Below are positions 1 through 8,352 of a stretch of 64,000 nucleotides of DNA, in pieces. How positions within the stretch are numbered: the first letter of the stretch is position 1; each line of letters begins with the position of its first letter. The stretch is from Sesamum alatum (Eukaryota > Streptophyta > Magnoliopsida > Lamiales > Pedaliaceae). The translations under genes and the position numbers were made by a program. Location of the stretch: positions 50,899,115-50,963,114 of the forward strand of contig JACGWO010000002.1 in NCBI GenBank assembly GCA_034509735.1. Direction: 5' to 3'. Under the pieces are notes generated by a model. That model was not told the origin of the DNA. It did not search any database and saw only the letters and a list, made by a program, of their open reading frames with translations.

Positions 1-279
1 CAATTGGCCGGAGATCAGCGGCCTCCGTCCCGTAGCCTCGACATCGCGACGGTCAACCGCATGGCCGTTGTGCTGTACAAAAAATCGGCGAGCAGCGGCG
101 GCAGCCGTAGCGAAGCGGAGTGCTGTATATGCCTAGAGATATTCGGGGATAAAGAGGAGGTGAAAGTGCTGCCGGAGTGCCGCCATTGCTTTCACTCGGA
201 GTGTGTGGACAAGTGGTTCACGGCTGAGTCGAGTTGCCCGCTTTGCCGCGCTTCACTCCGAGTCGATTCTCCTGTCTGA
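1..279 (+). CDS. ATL-type RING-H2 E3 ubiquitin ligase, 3' part (cut by left edge)
   Basis: Only the C-terminal about 92 codons are in the window; the frame is open to base 1, so the true start and the N-terminal membrane segment lie to the left. The RING-H2 finger is complete. Numbering from codon 4-6, the metal ligands are C40, C43, C59, H61, H64, C67, C78 and C81, with the conserved Trp at 71, matching the ATL spacing (C-x2-C-x15-C-x-H-x2-H-x2-C-x10-C-x2-C). Upstream, an SLD at residues 11-13 sits where ATL proteins carry their GLD motif. ATL proteins are membrane-anchored ligases that pass ubiquitin from an E2 to substrates, often in stress or defence responses. The protein stops 10 residues after the last Cys, short for the family. 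A decayed second copy lies at 6972-7419. Family call is secure; substrate unknown. Confidence 0.85.
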   Translation, partial: QLAGDQRPPSRSLDIATVNRMAVVLYKKSASSGGSRSEAECCICLEIFGDKEEVKVLPECRHCFHSECVDKWFTAESSCPLCRASLRVDSPV

Positions 280-1663
280 CTCTGACTCTGACTCGCTCTT
301 ATCTTCTTCCTTGCTCTTTCTTCCTTTTTTTTTTTTTTTTTACTCTCTTTTAAATTCCTTTATATATAATTTTTGAATTATATATAGAGAATTTTTTTTT
401 CTTTTTTGTATAAAGGGATATAATATTATTGGCTTAATGCATTTGCGGAAAAAGAATTAATATTACAAGTTTCTTTTAACTGTTTGCATAATGTAAGCAT
501 TTAACTGTTAATTTTTAGTACAAATCATAGTGATTATCCAAAAGTAATTTTATAAGGTTGTATCTGAATTTATAAATTTAAAATTCATAATTATAAATCT
601 CCAATTTTAAAATTGAACTATATGTTATGATATTCTTTTTCTCTTAAAGCCCCCTAAAGTCAAGAATGAATGGATATGGATATTTATATCTTTTATTGTG
701 AAGTGACAAGTAAAAATATATTACTTTATGATCGCAAGTCCTTTAAATATTGATGGTGATTACATGATTTTAAGAGTATTCTAATATTTATTTTAAGAGT
801 AGATCATGTTTCCTAATTTAATAAATTAATAAATTTAAATTAGGTGTTATTTATCATTTTCATCAAGAATATAAATTAAGGCTAATCGATCCTTTTTTCC
901 ATTTTATTGGACATTATTTGTCATTTTCATTCGAATTGATGGAGTTATAGTATTACTGTATTAGCACGCTTCATTCACGAATCACGAGCTTATTAAAATA
1001 ACTCACTTTAATTTATAGACGTGGATGTAGGAGCTGAGAAGAAAGTTTGAAAAGGACAAAAAACAAAAATATATATCCCTAAAAATTTCACAACCCTAAG
1101 AAAATCAACGCAATTGTTTAATTAATATGCTTAATAATTTGGGTCGAGATTACTACGTATTTAGGGTTTCTTTGAATTCCTGTGTGCCAACGTATTGTCC
1201 TAATCTCAACCCGAAAAATGAAGGCCTGACTAAGAAAGAAAACGCATGCTATTTAAGTTGTTGAGTTAGTTCTGAATTAAAATTTTCATTACATAAATCA
1301 GATGAGATCGCAAGATTAGAACTAATTGTTGAATGCATTTTCCATAAATCAGTGAATGATCCAAAATATCAAATTATGTACGAATCCACATGCTGACCTA
1401 AGCAAAAATTGCTCGAATCGTTGTTTTATTTCAAGATTTCGATTGATTTCAGGGATAATAAGATCTTTTTAACGATGGACCTGTGATGTGGTCGTGGTGT
1501 TTAGTGAAGGATTAATCGGGAAAATTGCCTCGGCACAATTGCACCTCAAGTCTTTTAGAGAGAGAAATATTCTATGAGTTGTCAAATCGATGAATAGTAA
1601 CCTAGCATTAAAAAATAATATATCTTGTATTTATAGTGATTTGGTTATTTTATGGTGTGACAA
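280..1663. other. AT-rich intergenic DNA downstream of the first ATL copy
   Basis: No gene is visible. A pyrimidine-rich stretch with a T run follows the stop codon (about 297-355). The segment around 830-900 is recognisably similar to 7480-7560 downstream of the second ATL copy, so part of this stretch belongs to the duplicated block. About 500 bp (roughly 300-800) has no counterpart at the equivalent place in the second block. Confidence 0.6.
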
Positions 1664-1748
1664 GGTACATTTTTTTTATCATGTGGTAGACCCCAAAATT
1701 TACTCTTATGCCCTTGTGAGTAAATTGTAATTACTATTATACACATCA
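1664..1748 (+). repeat. 5' direct terminal repeat of the gag-only element
   Basis: An 85 bp copy of the repeat also found at 3447-3531, differing at one base. It ends in ACACATCA. A TGTGG...CA unit starts at 1683. The bases after it (TACAGCCCCCC) do not resemble a plant tRNA primer-binding site that I recognise. Confidence 0.85.
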
Positions 1749-1944
1749 TACAGCCCCCCACTCTCGAGCAGAATACGTTGGACAAAGTTGTAATCTGGGC
1801 GAGAGTAGTCATCGCAGCAGAAAAAGTGTGGAGCATTGAAGACTTGCTGGTGGGTGGGTGGGAGTTCATTAATTAGTCTCCCCCCCTCTTACCACATTCA
1901 TTCCTTCCCCTCTCTTCAAAAGCAAAAAACATCAAGTGGCACTC

Positions 1945-2386
1945 ATGGCATCCAAAGGTAACTTTCTTCTCCTTCACTAAATTCTTACATGCAATCCTCT
2001 TCCATATTTTGTGTTTTGTAGAAGTATATTGCATTGCCATGTCTAGTGACGAGGGTTTGGAAGGGGGTAGTGAGGCGACAAACTATGAGTGGGTGGTGGT
2101 GGGTCGTCGGACGCGTAGCTTAAGGGTCCGAGGGGCGGGTCCGAGACGGGAGAGGCCCCCCCCCCCCCCCCAGCTCGAGGCATTGCCGCCTCGGGCTGGG
2201 GGGAGGCCGCCTCTCCCCCGGCTCAAGGCAGCGCTGCCTCGAGCTGGGGGGAGGTTGCCTCCCTTCCGGCTCGAGGCGCTCGGGGGGCGTCCCCCCTCCA
2301 GCTCGAGGCACTGGAGCCCCCCCCCCCGGGCCCGAGGCGATGCCTCGAGCTGGGGGGGCGTCCCTCCTTCGGCTCAGCAATCCTAG
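1945..2386 (+). CDS. Possible spliced leader reading frame of the gag element
   Basis: An ATG at 1945 opens a short exon ending at 1957 with the donor AAAG/GTAACT. A T-rich 64-base candidate intron (1958-2021) ends in TTTTGTAG, and the next exon continues in the frame that is open to 2386. The spliced product would begin MASKEVYCIAMSS and run into a Pro/Gly/Arg-rich tail encoded by the GC-rich block. After a run of about 15-16 C (2156-2171) this frame and the gag frame are offset by one, so a length change in the C run would decide whether the leader joins gag. 64 bases is near the lower limit for plant introns. It could instead be captured host 5' sequence. Tentative. Confidence 0.3.
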
Positions 2387-2400
2387 TCGAGGCCCTCCCG
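2118..2400. repeat. GC-rich palindromic minisatellite-like block
   Basis: This is the only strongly GC-rich stretch in an otherwise AT-rich neighbourhood. It contains imperfect copies of a module built around GCTCGAGGC or its reverse complement GCCTCGAGC, each followed by runs of G or C. Because both orientations alternate, it can fold into hairpins. It is open in several frames on both strands, which is a result of composition rather than of coding. It lies between the candidate leader exon and the conserved part of gag. Confidence 0.75.
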
Positions 2401-3513
2401 GCCGGAGTAAAAGTCTCGAACCTTTCAAAATATGACGGCACGGGAGACCCACAAGAACATCTAGACAAATTCTACGCTAAGATCGATTGGTACGATTTAA
2501 GTGATGCGGCATACTGCAAAGTCTTCCGCACCACACTCTCAAAACGCGCTCTAGCTTGGTTCAACCAACTGCCCGCTGGAACAATCTCCAGCCTCGAGCA
2601 GTTGACACAGCGTTTCCTACATCATTTTTCTATGAACAAGAAGGTCCCAAAAACGGCCGCGTACCTATTCACTATTCGGCAGAAGGAAAGAGAGTCGCTG
2701 AGGGACTATATTCAAAGATTTGTGGAAGCTGTGCACGAGGTGCCGCACATTAACAATGAGCTGTTGGCCAGCATTGTCCAACAAAACCTACTCCCAGGAA
2801 GATTCAAGGAATCGATAGCCGGAAAGCCCCCAGCCACTTTGGAAGATTTACTTATGCGATCACAAAAATATATCAGAATAGAGGAGTCTAAGGCCACAGA
2901 TCCTTCCCCCGGTTTCAAGAGGAAGGGCAGGGAAGAAGAAATTGAGCCGAGAAAGAAAGAGGAGCGTAAGCACAATCCGCCAACTGGATTCACCCACTAC
3001 ACTCCTCTTAACGCCTCTAGAGGAGAAATTTTGGTGGTGGCCGAACAACAAGGATTGATCAACCAATGGCCAAGGAAAATGAAAGACAACCCCAAGAGAC
3101 TTAAATCGGACAAATATTGCCATTTTCATCGGGACAGGGGGCACACGACAGAGGACTGCCACCACCTCAAAAACGAGATAGAAAAATTGATTCAACGAGG
3201 ATACTTGAAGGAATACGTGAATCAACGTCCAAGAGGACAAGCATTCAACCAGGGGCCGAGTCGCACCCCCTCTACCTCGACTCCCACCCAGGACCCGAAC
3301 GGGGACAACCTCCCCACAGCAGGAGTCGTAGCAGTGATTTCGGGAGGCCCGACAGGCGGGGACTCCGGAAATGCAAGGAAAGCCCTAGTCCGGGAAGCAA
3401 GAGGAGCCCATCGACAGACCCCAATCCAAGTCCACACCGTTGGCAGGGTACATATTTTTTATCATGTGGTAGACCCCAAAATTTACTCTTATGCCCTTGT
3501 GAGTAAATTGTAA
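2119..3513 (+). CDS. Retrotransposon Gag polyprotein (Ty3/gypsy type), no intact start
   Basis: The frame is open from after a stop at 2116 to 3513, but the first ATG in it is at 2602, inside the conserved domain. From about 2401 it encodes the plant gypsy Gag core: KYDGTGDP, then HLDKFY, WF-x-LP and the RQ-x-E-x-ESLRDY region. A basic linker follows, then a nucleic-acid-binding knuckle of the C-x2-H-x5-H-x4-C kind (around 3118-3157) and the usual L-x-x-x-IE-x-LI-x-RGYL segment after it. The first third is low-complexity sequence from the GC-rich block. The frame ends inside the 3' terminal repeat. Gag packages element RNA into particles. With no ATG and a C run at the 5' side it may be inactive as it stands. 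Most similar in my recollection to Gag of the Tat lineage. Confidence 0.75.
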   Translation, partial: LKGPRGGSETGEAPPPPPARGIAASGWGEAASPPAQGSAASSWGEVASLPARGARGASPLQLEALEPPPPGPRRCLELGGRPSFGSAILVEALPAGVKVSNLSKYDGTGDPQEHLDKFYAKIDWYDLSDAAYCKVFRTTLSKRALAWFNQLPAGTISSLEQLTQRFLHHFSMNKKVPKTAAYLFTIRQKERESLRDYIQRFVEAVHEVPHINNELLASIVQQNLLPGRFKESIAGKPPATLEDLLMRSQKYIRIEESKATDPSPGFKRKGREEEIEPRKKEERKHNPPTGFTHYTPLNASRGEILVVAEQQGLINQWPRKMKDNPKRLKSDKYCHFHRDRGHTTEDCHHLKNEIEKLIQRGYLKEYVNQRPRGQAFNQGPSRTPSTSTPTQDPNGDNLPTAGVVAVISGGPTGGDSGNARKALVREARGAHRQTPIQVHTVGRVHIFYHVVDPKIYSYALVSKL

Positions 3514-3531
3514 TTACTATTATACACATCA
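3447..3531 (+). repeat. 3' direct terminal repeat of the gag-only element
   Basis: This 85 bp copy is paired with 1664-1748. The gag frame runs into it and stops at 3513. The flank after it (ACCTGTGTG) does not repeat the flank before the 5' copy. Confidence 0.85.
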
Positions 3532-4559
3532 ACCTGTGTGATAATCCAAATTAAAAATAAAAGGGGAAATGGTAAAGGAAATGAAGCCCACTCTTCATAG
3601 AACCTCCTAATTACACTCCAAGTGCACAAATACCATTTGTGTAGCATGGTACTTTTTTCTCATTTCAATGATTTCATACTCATTAAGGACTCTTTCTGTT
3701 TCATTAAAGAATATCATAGTTGATTTGACCTATAATTTTTTTTAAAAAAAAAAAAATCTTACCTTTTTCAGTATTCTACAGCTGCAAATACCATTTCCAA
3801 TTTTACTAACAATATGTAACACACTTGTGTGTGTGCAAAAATATTTAAAAGTATATATCATTCAATATCTTTTATTAAGTAGTATGTATTTATTTGATTG
3901 ACTCTTTCATAAATTAAGAAAAATGAAAACAATATTTGAAATAGAGATAGAAAGCAAAATTTGAAAGAAAAATAAATAATTTTAAAAAAGAAAATGTGAA
4001 GGATAAGCGAGAAAAAAAAAATTAGCTAAAAACAAATAATTGTCTATACTTTATTATTAAGGGAGGTAAGTCTTTTGGTATCTCACATTTTTTTATTTGT
4101 CATTTTGCATTTCTTTATGCTCAATTTAATTTTCTTATTTACTATACAACTTCTCGCTCTCCCACTATTTTTTTGTAATTTTTTTTTAAAATTTCATGAA
4201 TCTTTTTTCCTATATAATATTATATTATTATCTATTTTTATCACCAATTTATATAAATCTAATATTAATTTATTATTTATATACACTTTATTTAATAATA
4301 AATATTTTATTTAGATAATATTAAAAATTTACGAACAGAAGTAGAGTGTACCACAACTTATCTACAAGTGGAACCCACTCTAAGAATCTAAATTTCCCAT
4401 AACAAGAAATTAACAACTCCATCCCATAATGTATATTTACTCCCTTCATTAAATATCAAGAATATTTTGTCTCGCACGAAGAAAAAAAAAAAGCAAAGAA
4501 AACAAAGAGAGATTGCCCAACATTATTAGAGTTTTTTTTTTTTTTTCTGAATAAAATTA
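3532..4559. other. AT-rich intergenic DNA
   Basis: I see no gene, RNA or well-bounded repeat here, only A/T-rich sequence with several homopolymer runs. Open frames such as the one at 4075-4314 are low-complexity and unsupported. Confidence 0.5.
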
Positions 4560-5016
4560 TCCAAAAACCCATTACATCAATCCATGAGCAGCAAACATAC
4601 TATCAAATAATAATAGTTTAATTTAAAAATAATAATTGTTAACAATTTAAAAGGTATTTATCTTTTTTTTTTTCCGGTTCCTTGCCTTTTTACCTAATTA
4701 CCCCCTTTTTTTGTCTCCTTCCCTTTTTACCTAATTATGTGGTAATAATTGATACTGCTTCTTTATGATGAATTTCATCGATCCATTTATTGATCTTTAA
4801 TTTTGCCCAACTTGTTGGTTATACATTTCACTAAATGATGGTACTCTGTGTTAGTCATAGGTTGGTAATATGTTTCACTTGATTAGTGAAATTAAAATGA
4901 AGTATTAGTGCTAAACGCGCAATTAAGTATGCAGGAATTAAGCTTATATAACTAATAGGGTTGATGTTTATCCAAAATTGTATAATTGGAGTATTTCAGG
5001 TTCTTAATTAAAAATT
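4560..5016. repeat. Segmental duplication, block 1 (pairs with about 9440-10570)
   Basis: 4711-5000 is collinear with 10321-10560: shared stretches include CTCCTTCCCTTTTTACC, GATACTGCTTCTTTATGA, TAGTGCTAAACGCGC and GGTTGATGTTT. Weaker matches extend left (4585-4680 with 9468-9560). The blocks follow the two ATL copies in the same order and orientation, so they are parts of one old tandem duplication. Confidence 0.8.
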
Positions 5017-5764
5017 AGGTTAAATGCTGACACTCCAATATATGACGTTAGAAGAAATACACAATATGCACACACCTGTCTGGTGGTAAAGCCAACAAAA
5101 GTACATAAATCCCATCAATTCTTACAACTCTAATTTAACTTGAAAAATAAAAGTTTCTTCTCACTTCGAATATTTGGCATGTATTACAACTCAACTTGTT
5201 AATTTACGATCTCAAATAAACAACTTCACATCATAGATATGTGCAAAATACATACATTATATGCATAAAAAGAGGTGAATCAATCCCAAAAAGAAAGGAA
5301 AAAGCAACGAAAAATTGTGCGTATTTCCGACGGCGCCACCACCAGGCAGATGTGTGTATTTCTGTCAGAGCCAACATTTTATTTTGACTTGTAATGTGAA
5401 ATTAATTATTTACAGATCAGACTTTGAATTTTATGGAATTTTTTCTCCATTGTCTGTAAATTTTCTCCATCTTTTTTCCATTTTCTTTAATTTTTTTTTT
5501 TTAAAAAAAGGTTGAGGGGCAAAGTGCAACTAACCCCATAGGTTGGGTGAGTGTCTGCATTTAACCCGTACAATTTTACACAACCCAAAATCACACCTAG
5601 GCACGTGAACACATGCGGCCAAAATATTCCGTTATCATTTTCCGATAAGTACAAAGTACAACAAAATAAAATATTGGGACGGAAAAGTGTTAAAAAAAAA
5701 AAGATTGAAGACAAAATACAAATGGCCTCATGCGCATTAAGGGTGTATGCATTTAACCCTACAA
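5017..5764. mobile_element. Inserted element with short terminal inverted repeats
   Basis: The left end reads GGTTAAATGCTGACACTCC and the right end, on the other strand, GGGTTAAATGCATACACCC, so the termini are inverted repeats of about 20 bp. The block is absent from the paired duplicate: at 10560-10580 the sequence passes directly from the left flank to the right flank, an empty site. There is no transposase gene. An internal stretch at 5545-5580 repeats the terminal motif, hinting at a composite. The class is uncertain and the exact ends may be off by a few bases. Confidence 0.55.
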
Positions 5765-5768
5765 CTTA

Positions 5769-5903
5769 ATATAATTAGTTTTGGATTAAGCTATTATTTA
5801 GTTGATTTGTTGATGCAAGATTTGATAGCACAAAATGGAAAAGTGGATAGAGTCTCAAATGCACAAGCTAAGCTAACAAATGTTGTGTCTAAGGGATGAG
5901 ATT
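5769..5903. repeat. Segmental duplication, block 1 continuation (pairs with 10580-10710)
   Basis: The stretch from TTAGTTTTGGATTAAG to the CTAACAAATG region matches 10580-10700 with few changes, including AAAATGGAAAAGTG and AGAGTCTCAAATGCACAAG. It resumes the collinearity broken by the 5017-5764 insertion. Confidence 0.8.
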
Positions 5904-6176
5904 TAAAGTCCGTTTTGTCATGAGTTGTTTGTTTTTTTGCTTAATTTAGGTAAGTGCCTTGGAAAATGGTTTGGACATTTTGGGATGTAGAAAAATTGTC
6001 ACATTGTCATCAAGTTGGCTGGATTTCAATCCAAAACCGTCCAATGTAATTTTGGACTGGGGCCTGTGGACTCGCGGGCCAATCAAATTTCAGGTAAACA
6101 ACATATCACTCCGAAATTGGAACAGATGAACGAAAATGATATTATAGTGAAAGGACTTCCGCATCTATATCTATAT
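5904..6176. other. Intergenic DNA between duplication block 1 and the foldback element
   Basis: No supported gene is present. The short open frame at 6015-6200 has no recognisable product. Confidence 0.4.
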
Positions 6177-6707
6177 GGGATAATTACGCTCTCTCTCTAA
6201 AATTTAATATAATTATATATATACTTCTATAGTTTAAAAAATTACATCTATTGCTTTTGAGATTTGTTTCTATTTAATAAATTGATCTCTTCGTTAGTCA
6301 AAATTCACTGAATTTGTTGATATTAATAAAAAAAATTGAATAAAGATCGATATTTCCCCTCGATTGACTTATTGTTGGTCAAACAAATTTTTTCTAACTA
6401 AACTATCCTTATCACTGTGAAAATATACCTTATCACATATATTAATATGTGAAGATGTATAAAGGTAGTTTGATCATAAAAAGATTTATTGGACCTACAA
6501 TAAGTCAGTAATAAGTCAATCTATAGTAAATATTGATTTTCATTCAATTTTTTTGCTAATATCAATAAATTCGATGAATTTTGACCAACGAATAAACCTA
6601 TTTATTAATAGAAGCAAACATCAGGATTATTAATTATAATTTTTAAAACCACAAAAAAATTACGTATAATTATATGAAATCTCACAAGAGGAAAGTGTAA
6701 TAATCCC
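6177..6707. mobile_element. Mutator-like foldback MITE, 531 bp
   Basis: Long imperfect terminal inverted repeats start with GGGATAATTAC and end with its complement, TAATAATCCC, and extend roughly 160-190 bp inward (for example AGTCAAAATTCA near the left arm's inner part against TGAATTTTGACCAA in the right arm). It is flanked by a 9-bp target duplication, TATCTATAT (6168-6176) and TATCTATAA (6708-6716), matching at 8 of 9, the length expected for Mutator-like elements. No coding capacity. It lies about 250 bp upstream of the second ATL copy. Confidence 0.8.
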
Positions 6708-6971
6708 TATCTATAATATTAAAGAAAGTAAAGCACGTTCCGTTCCACGCGCTTGAATTGCGAGTAATTACAATACCTTGGTAGAATTATTGTAACAGCT
6801 ACGTACCTAACTTCCGGTTATCAGTAGAGCTGCTCGTGTAACTGAACTCTGAACTCTACGGTTATTGCAACTTCCCCCTTTTCAGATCCATTCTTTCACA
6901 ACTTCCCCACACCCACACCCACCACCGCCACCGCCACCGCCACCGCCGCACCGGAAACTGCACCACGTTAT

Positions 6972-7419
6972 ATGCGTGACTGCATATATATAGAAATTAA
7001 TTGCTTTTTCCTAGTATTAATCACGTCATCGGAGCAAGTATTATCCCCACCGCCATTCCGGTGGCACTACTCCGAGTTCAAGAATGGAAACGTGGAAATC
7101 CACGGCGGCACTCTCTTCTTCATCGTGGTGCTCTTCTCCATCATCCTCCTGGACACCCTCCTTTTCACCTACCCGTGGACTCGACGTCGCGGCGATCAAC
7201 GGCATGCTGCTGTATAGAAATTCAGGGAATGGCGGCGGCGGCGGCTGTAGCGAGGCGGAGTGCTGCATATGCCTTGAGATATTCGGGGACAAAGAGGAGG
7301 TGAAAGTGCTGCCGGAGTGCCGTCATTGCTTTCACTCGGAGTGTGTGGACAAGTGGTTTGCGGTTCAGTCGAGTTTCCCGCTTTCCCGCGCTTCGCTTCG
7401 AATCAATTCTCCTGTTTGA
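6972..7419 (+). pseudogene. Second ATL RING-H2 copy, frameshifted and with a broken RING
   Basis: Two overlapping frames together resemble one ATL protein. The first (6972-7214) encodes an N-terminal part with a clear membrane helix, GTLFFIVVLFSIILLDTLLF, at residues 46-65. The second (open from 7084, stop at 7417-7419) encodes RGLDVAAING, the family GLD motif, then the RING. The shift of frame must fall near 7170-7195, where the first frame leaves the family pattern. The RING region is nearly identical to 1-279, but zinc ligands 7 and 8 are lost: codon 7375-7377 is Phe and codon 7384-7386 is Ser where copy 1 has Cys. Either defect should abolish normal ligase function. Read as a decaying tandem duplicate; a short soluble or membrane fragment could still be made. 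Confidence 0.8.
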
Positions 7420-8138
7420 CTTAGTCTTCTGTTCCTTTTTTCCCGTCTTTTTTTTTTGTTTACTCTTTTTTACCATAGTTCGAAATTAGGTGTTATTAAT
7501 TATCATTTTAAAAAATGTATATTAAAGCTAACTAATCTTTTTTTATTTTACGTGAGGTTATTTCCTTTTTACTAGTTGGACAATATAATCGTCTTCTCCA
7601 ACTCCGTTAGCTTAATTCAAACTTTAATAGTTTAACAAAAAATGTAATAACTTACAATAATGGTTTTCAAATCAGAACGGTGATAGCATCGATTAAGTTA
7701 TTGGGTTGTTGGGTTATTGATTCGATCAGTCTGATCGGATTAAAAAAATTGATTGACCCAAATCTTAATATATACATATATATAGCATATTAATACATTG
7801 TATATCAATAGATTAAATAAGTACAATTTATAACAATATTTTTATAAAATGGTACAATTTATTAATGAATACAATCTATAATAATTTAATAATAAAAATC
7901 AATAAACTTTTTGGAGAAAGCAAATTAAATTAAAATTCAAACTAACAAAAATTTAAAAAATTGAAATCCCCCCCCCCCCCGATTACATTATATATGAAAT
8001 GATTAAATAAATACAATTTATAACAATATTTCAGCAATCATTGCCTTCATATAAATAAAAATTCTATTGACTATTAGAAGTGTCCATTATCCCATATTGA
8101 AAAAATATAAACCAAATGTAATTATTAAATACTTTTTC
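7420..8138. other. AT-rich intergenic DNA downstream of the second ATL copy
   Basis: 7480-7560 resembles 830-900 downstream of copy 1. A run of C at 7969-7980 stands out. No gene is seen. Confidence 0.5.
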
Positions 8139-8352
8139 ATTGTCACATATTGAAAAAGTGTAAATCAAGATTGAACACTTTGTCATTTGTCCCACATTAG
8201 AAAGATAATAAGAAAGTTTAAGTTATTTACACTATAAATATACTCATTGTCCCACATCGAAAAAAGTGTAAATAAAAATTAAACACTTTTTTATTTGTCC
8301 CACATAAAAAAAATATAAGAAAGTTTAAACTATTTAGACTATAAATATGGTA
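8139..8352. repeat. Tandem duplication of a 107-bp promoter-like unit
   Basis: Two units, 8139-8245 and 8246-8352, each run TTGTC-C-CACAT, GAAAAA-GTGTAAA, TTTGTCCCACAT, AAGAAAGTTTAA and end in ACTATAAATAT. A partial third copy precedes them (from about 8087). The order of a TGTCCCACAT motif followed by a TATAAATA box is typical of LTR or promoter DNA, so this may be a duplicated LTR fragment. No downstream gene is attached. Confidence 0.65.

Larger units (their letters stand above)
1664..3531 (+). mobile_element. Gag-only LTR-type retroelement (TR-GAG-like), 85-bp direct terminal repeats
   Basis: The element is bounded by direct repeats at 1664-1748 and 3447-3531, identical at 84 of 85 positions (a T/A difference in the T run). 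Between them the only coding content is a retrotransposon Gag region; no protease, reverse transcriptase, RNase H or integrase is seen in 1.87 kb. This matches the described class of terminal-repeat retrotransposons with a GAG domain, non-autonomous plant elements that borrow enzymes from relatives. Odd points: 85 bp is very short for an LTR, the repeats do not begin with TG at their outer limit (a TG...CA unit of 66 bp sits inside each), no flanking target duplication is obvious, and I could not find a clear primer-binding site. Near-identical repeats suggest recent insertion or duplication. Confidence 0.7.

Noticed and set aside
2120..2468. Long minus-strand open frames over the GC-rich block
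   Set aside because: They arise from G/C composition without stops; no domain, and the true gag frame is on the plus strand.
1664..3531. The 85-bp repeats as a target-site duplication
   Set aside because: Far longer than any known retroelement or transposon target duplication; treated as terminal repeats instead.
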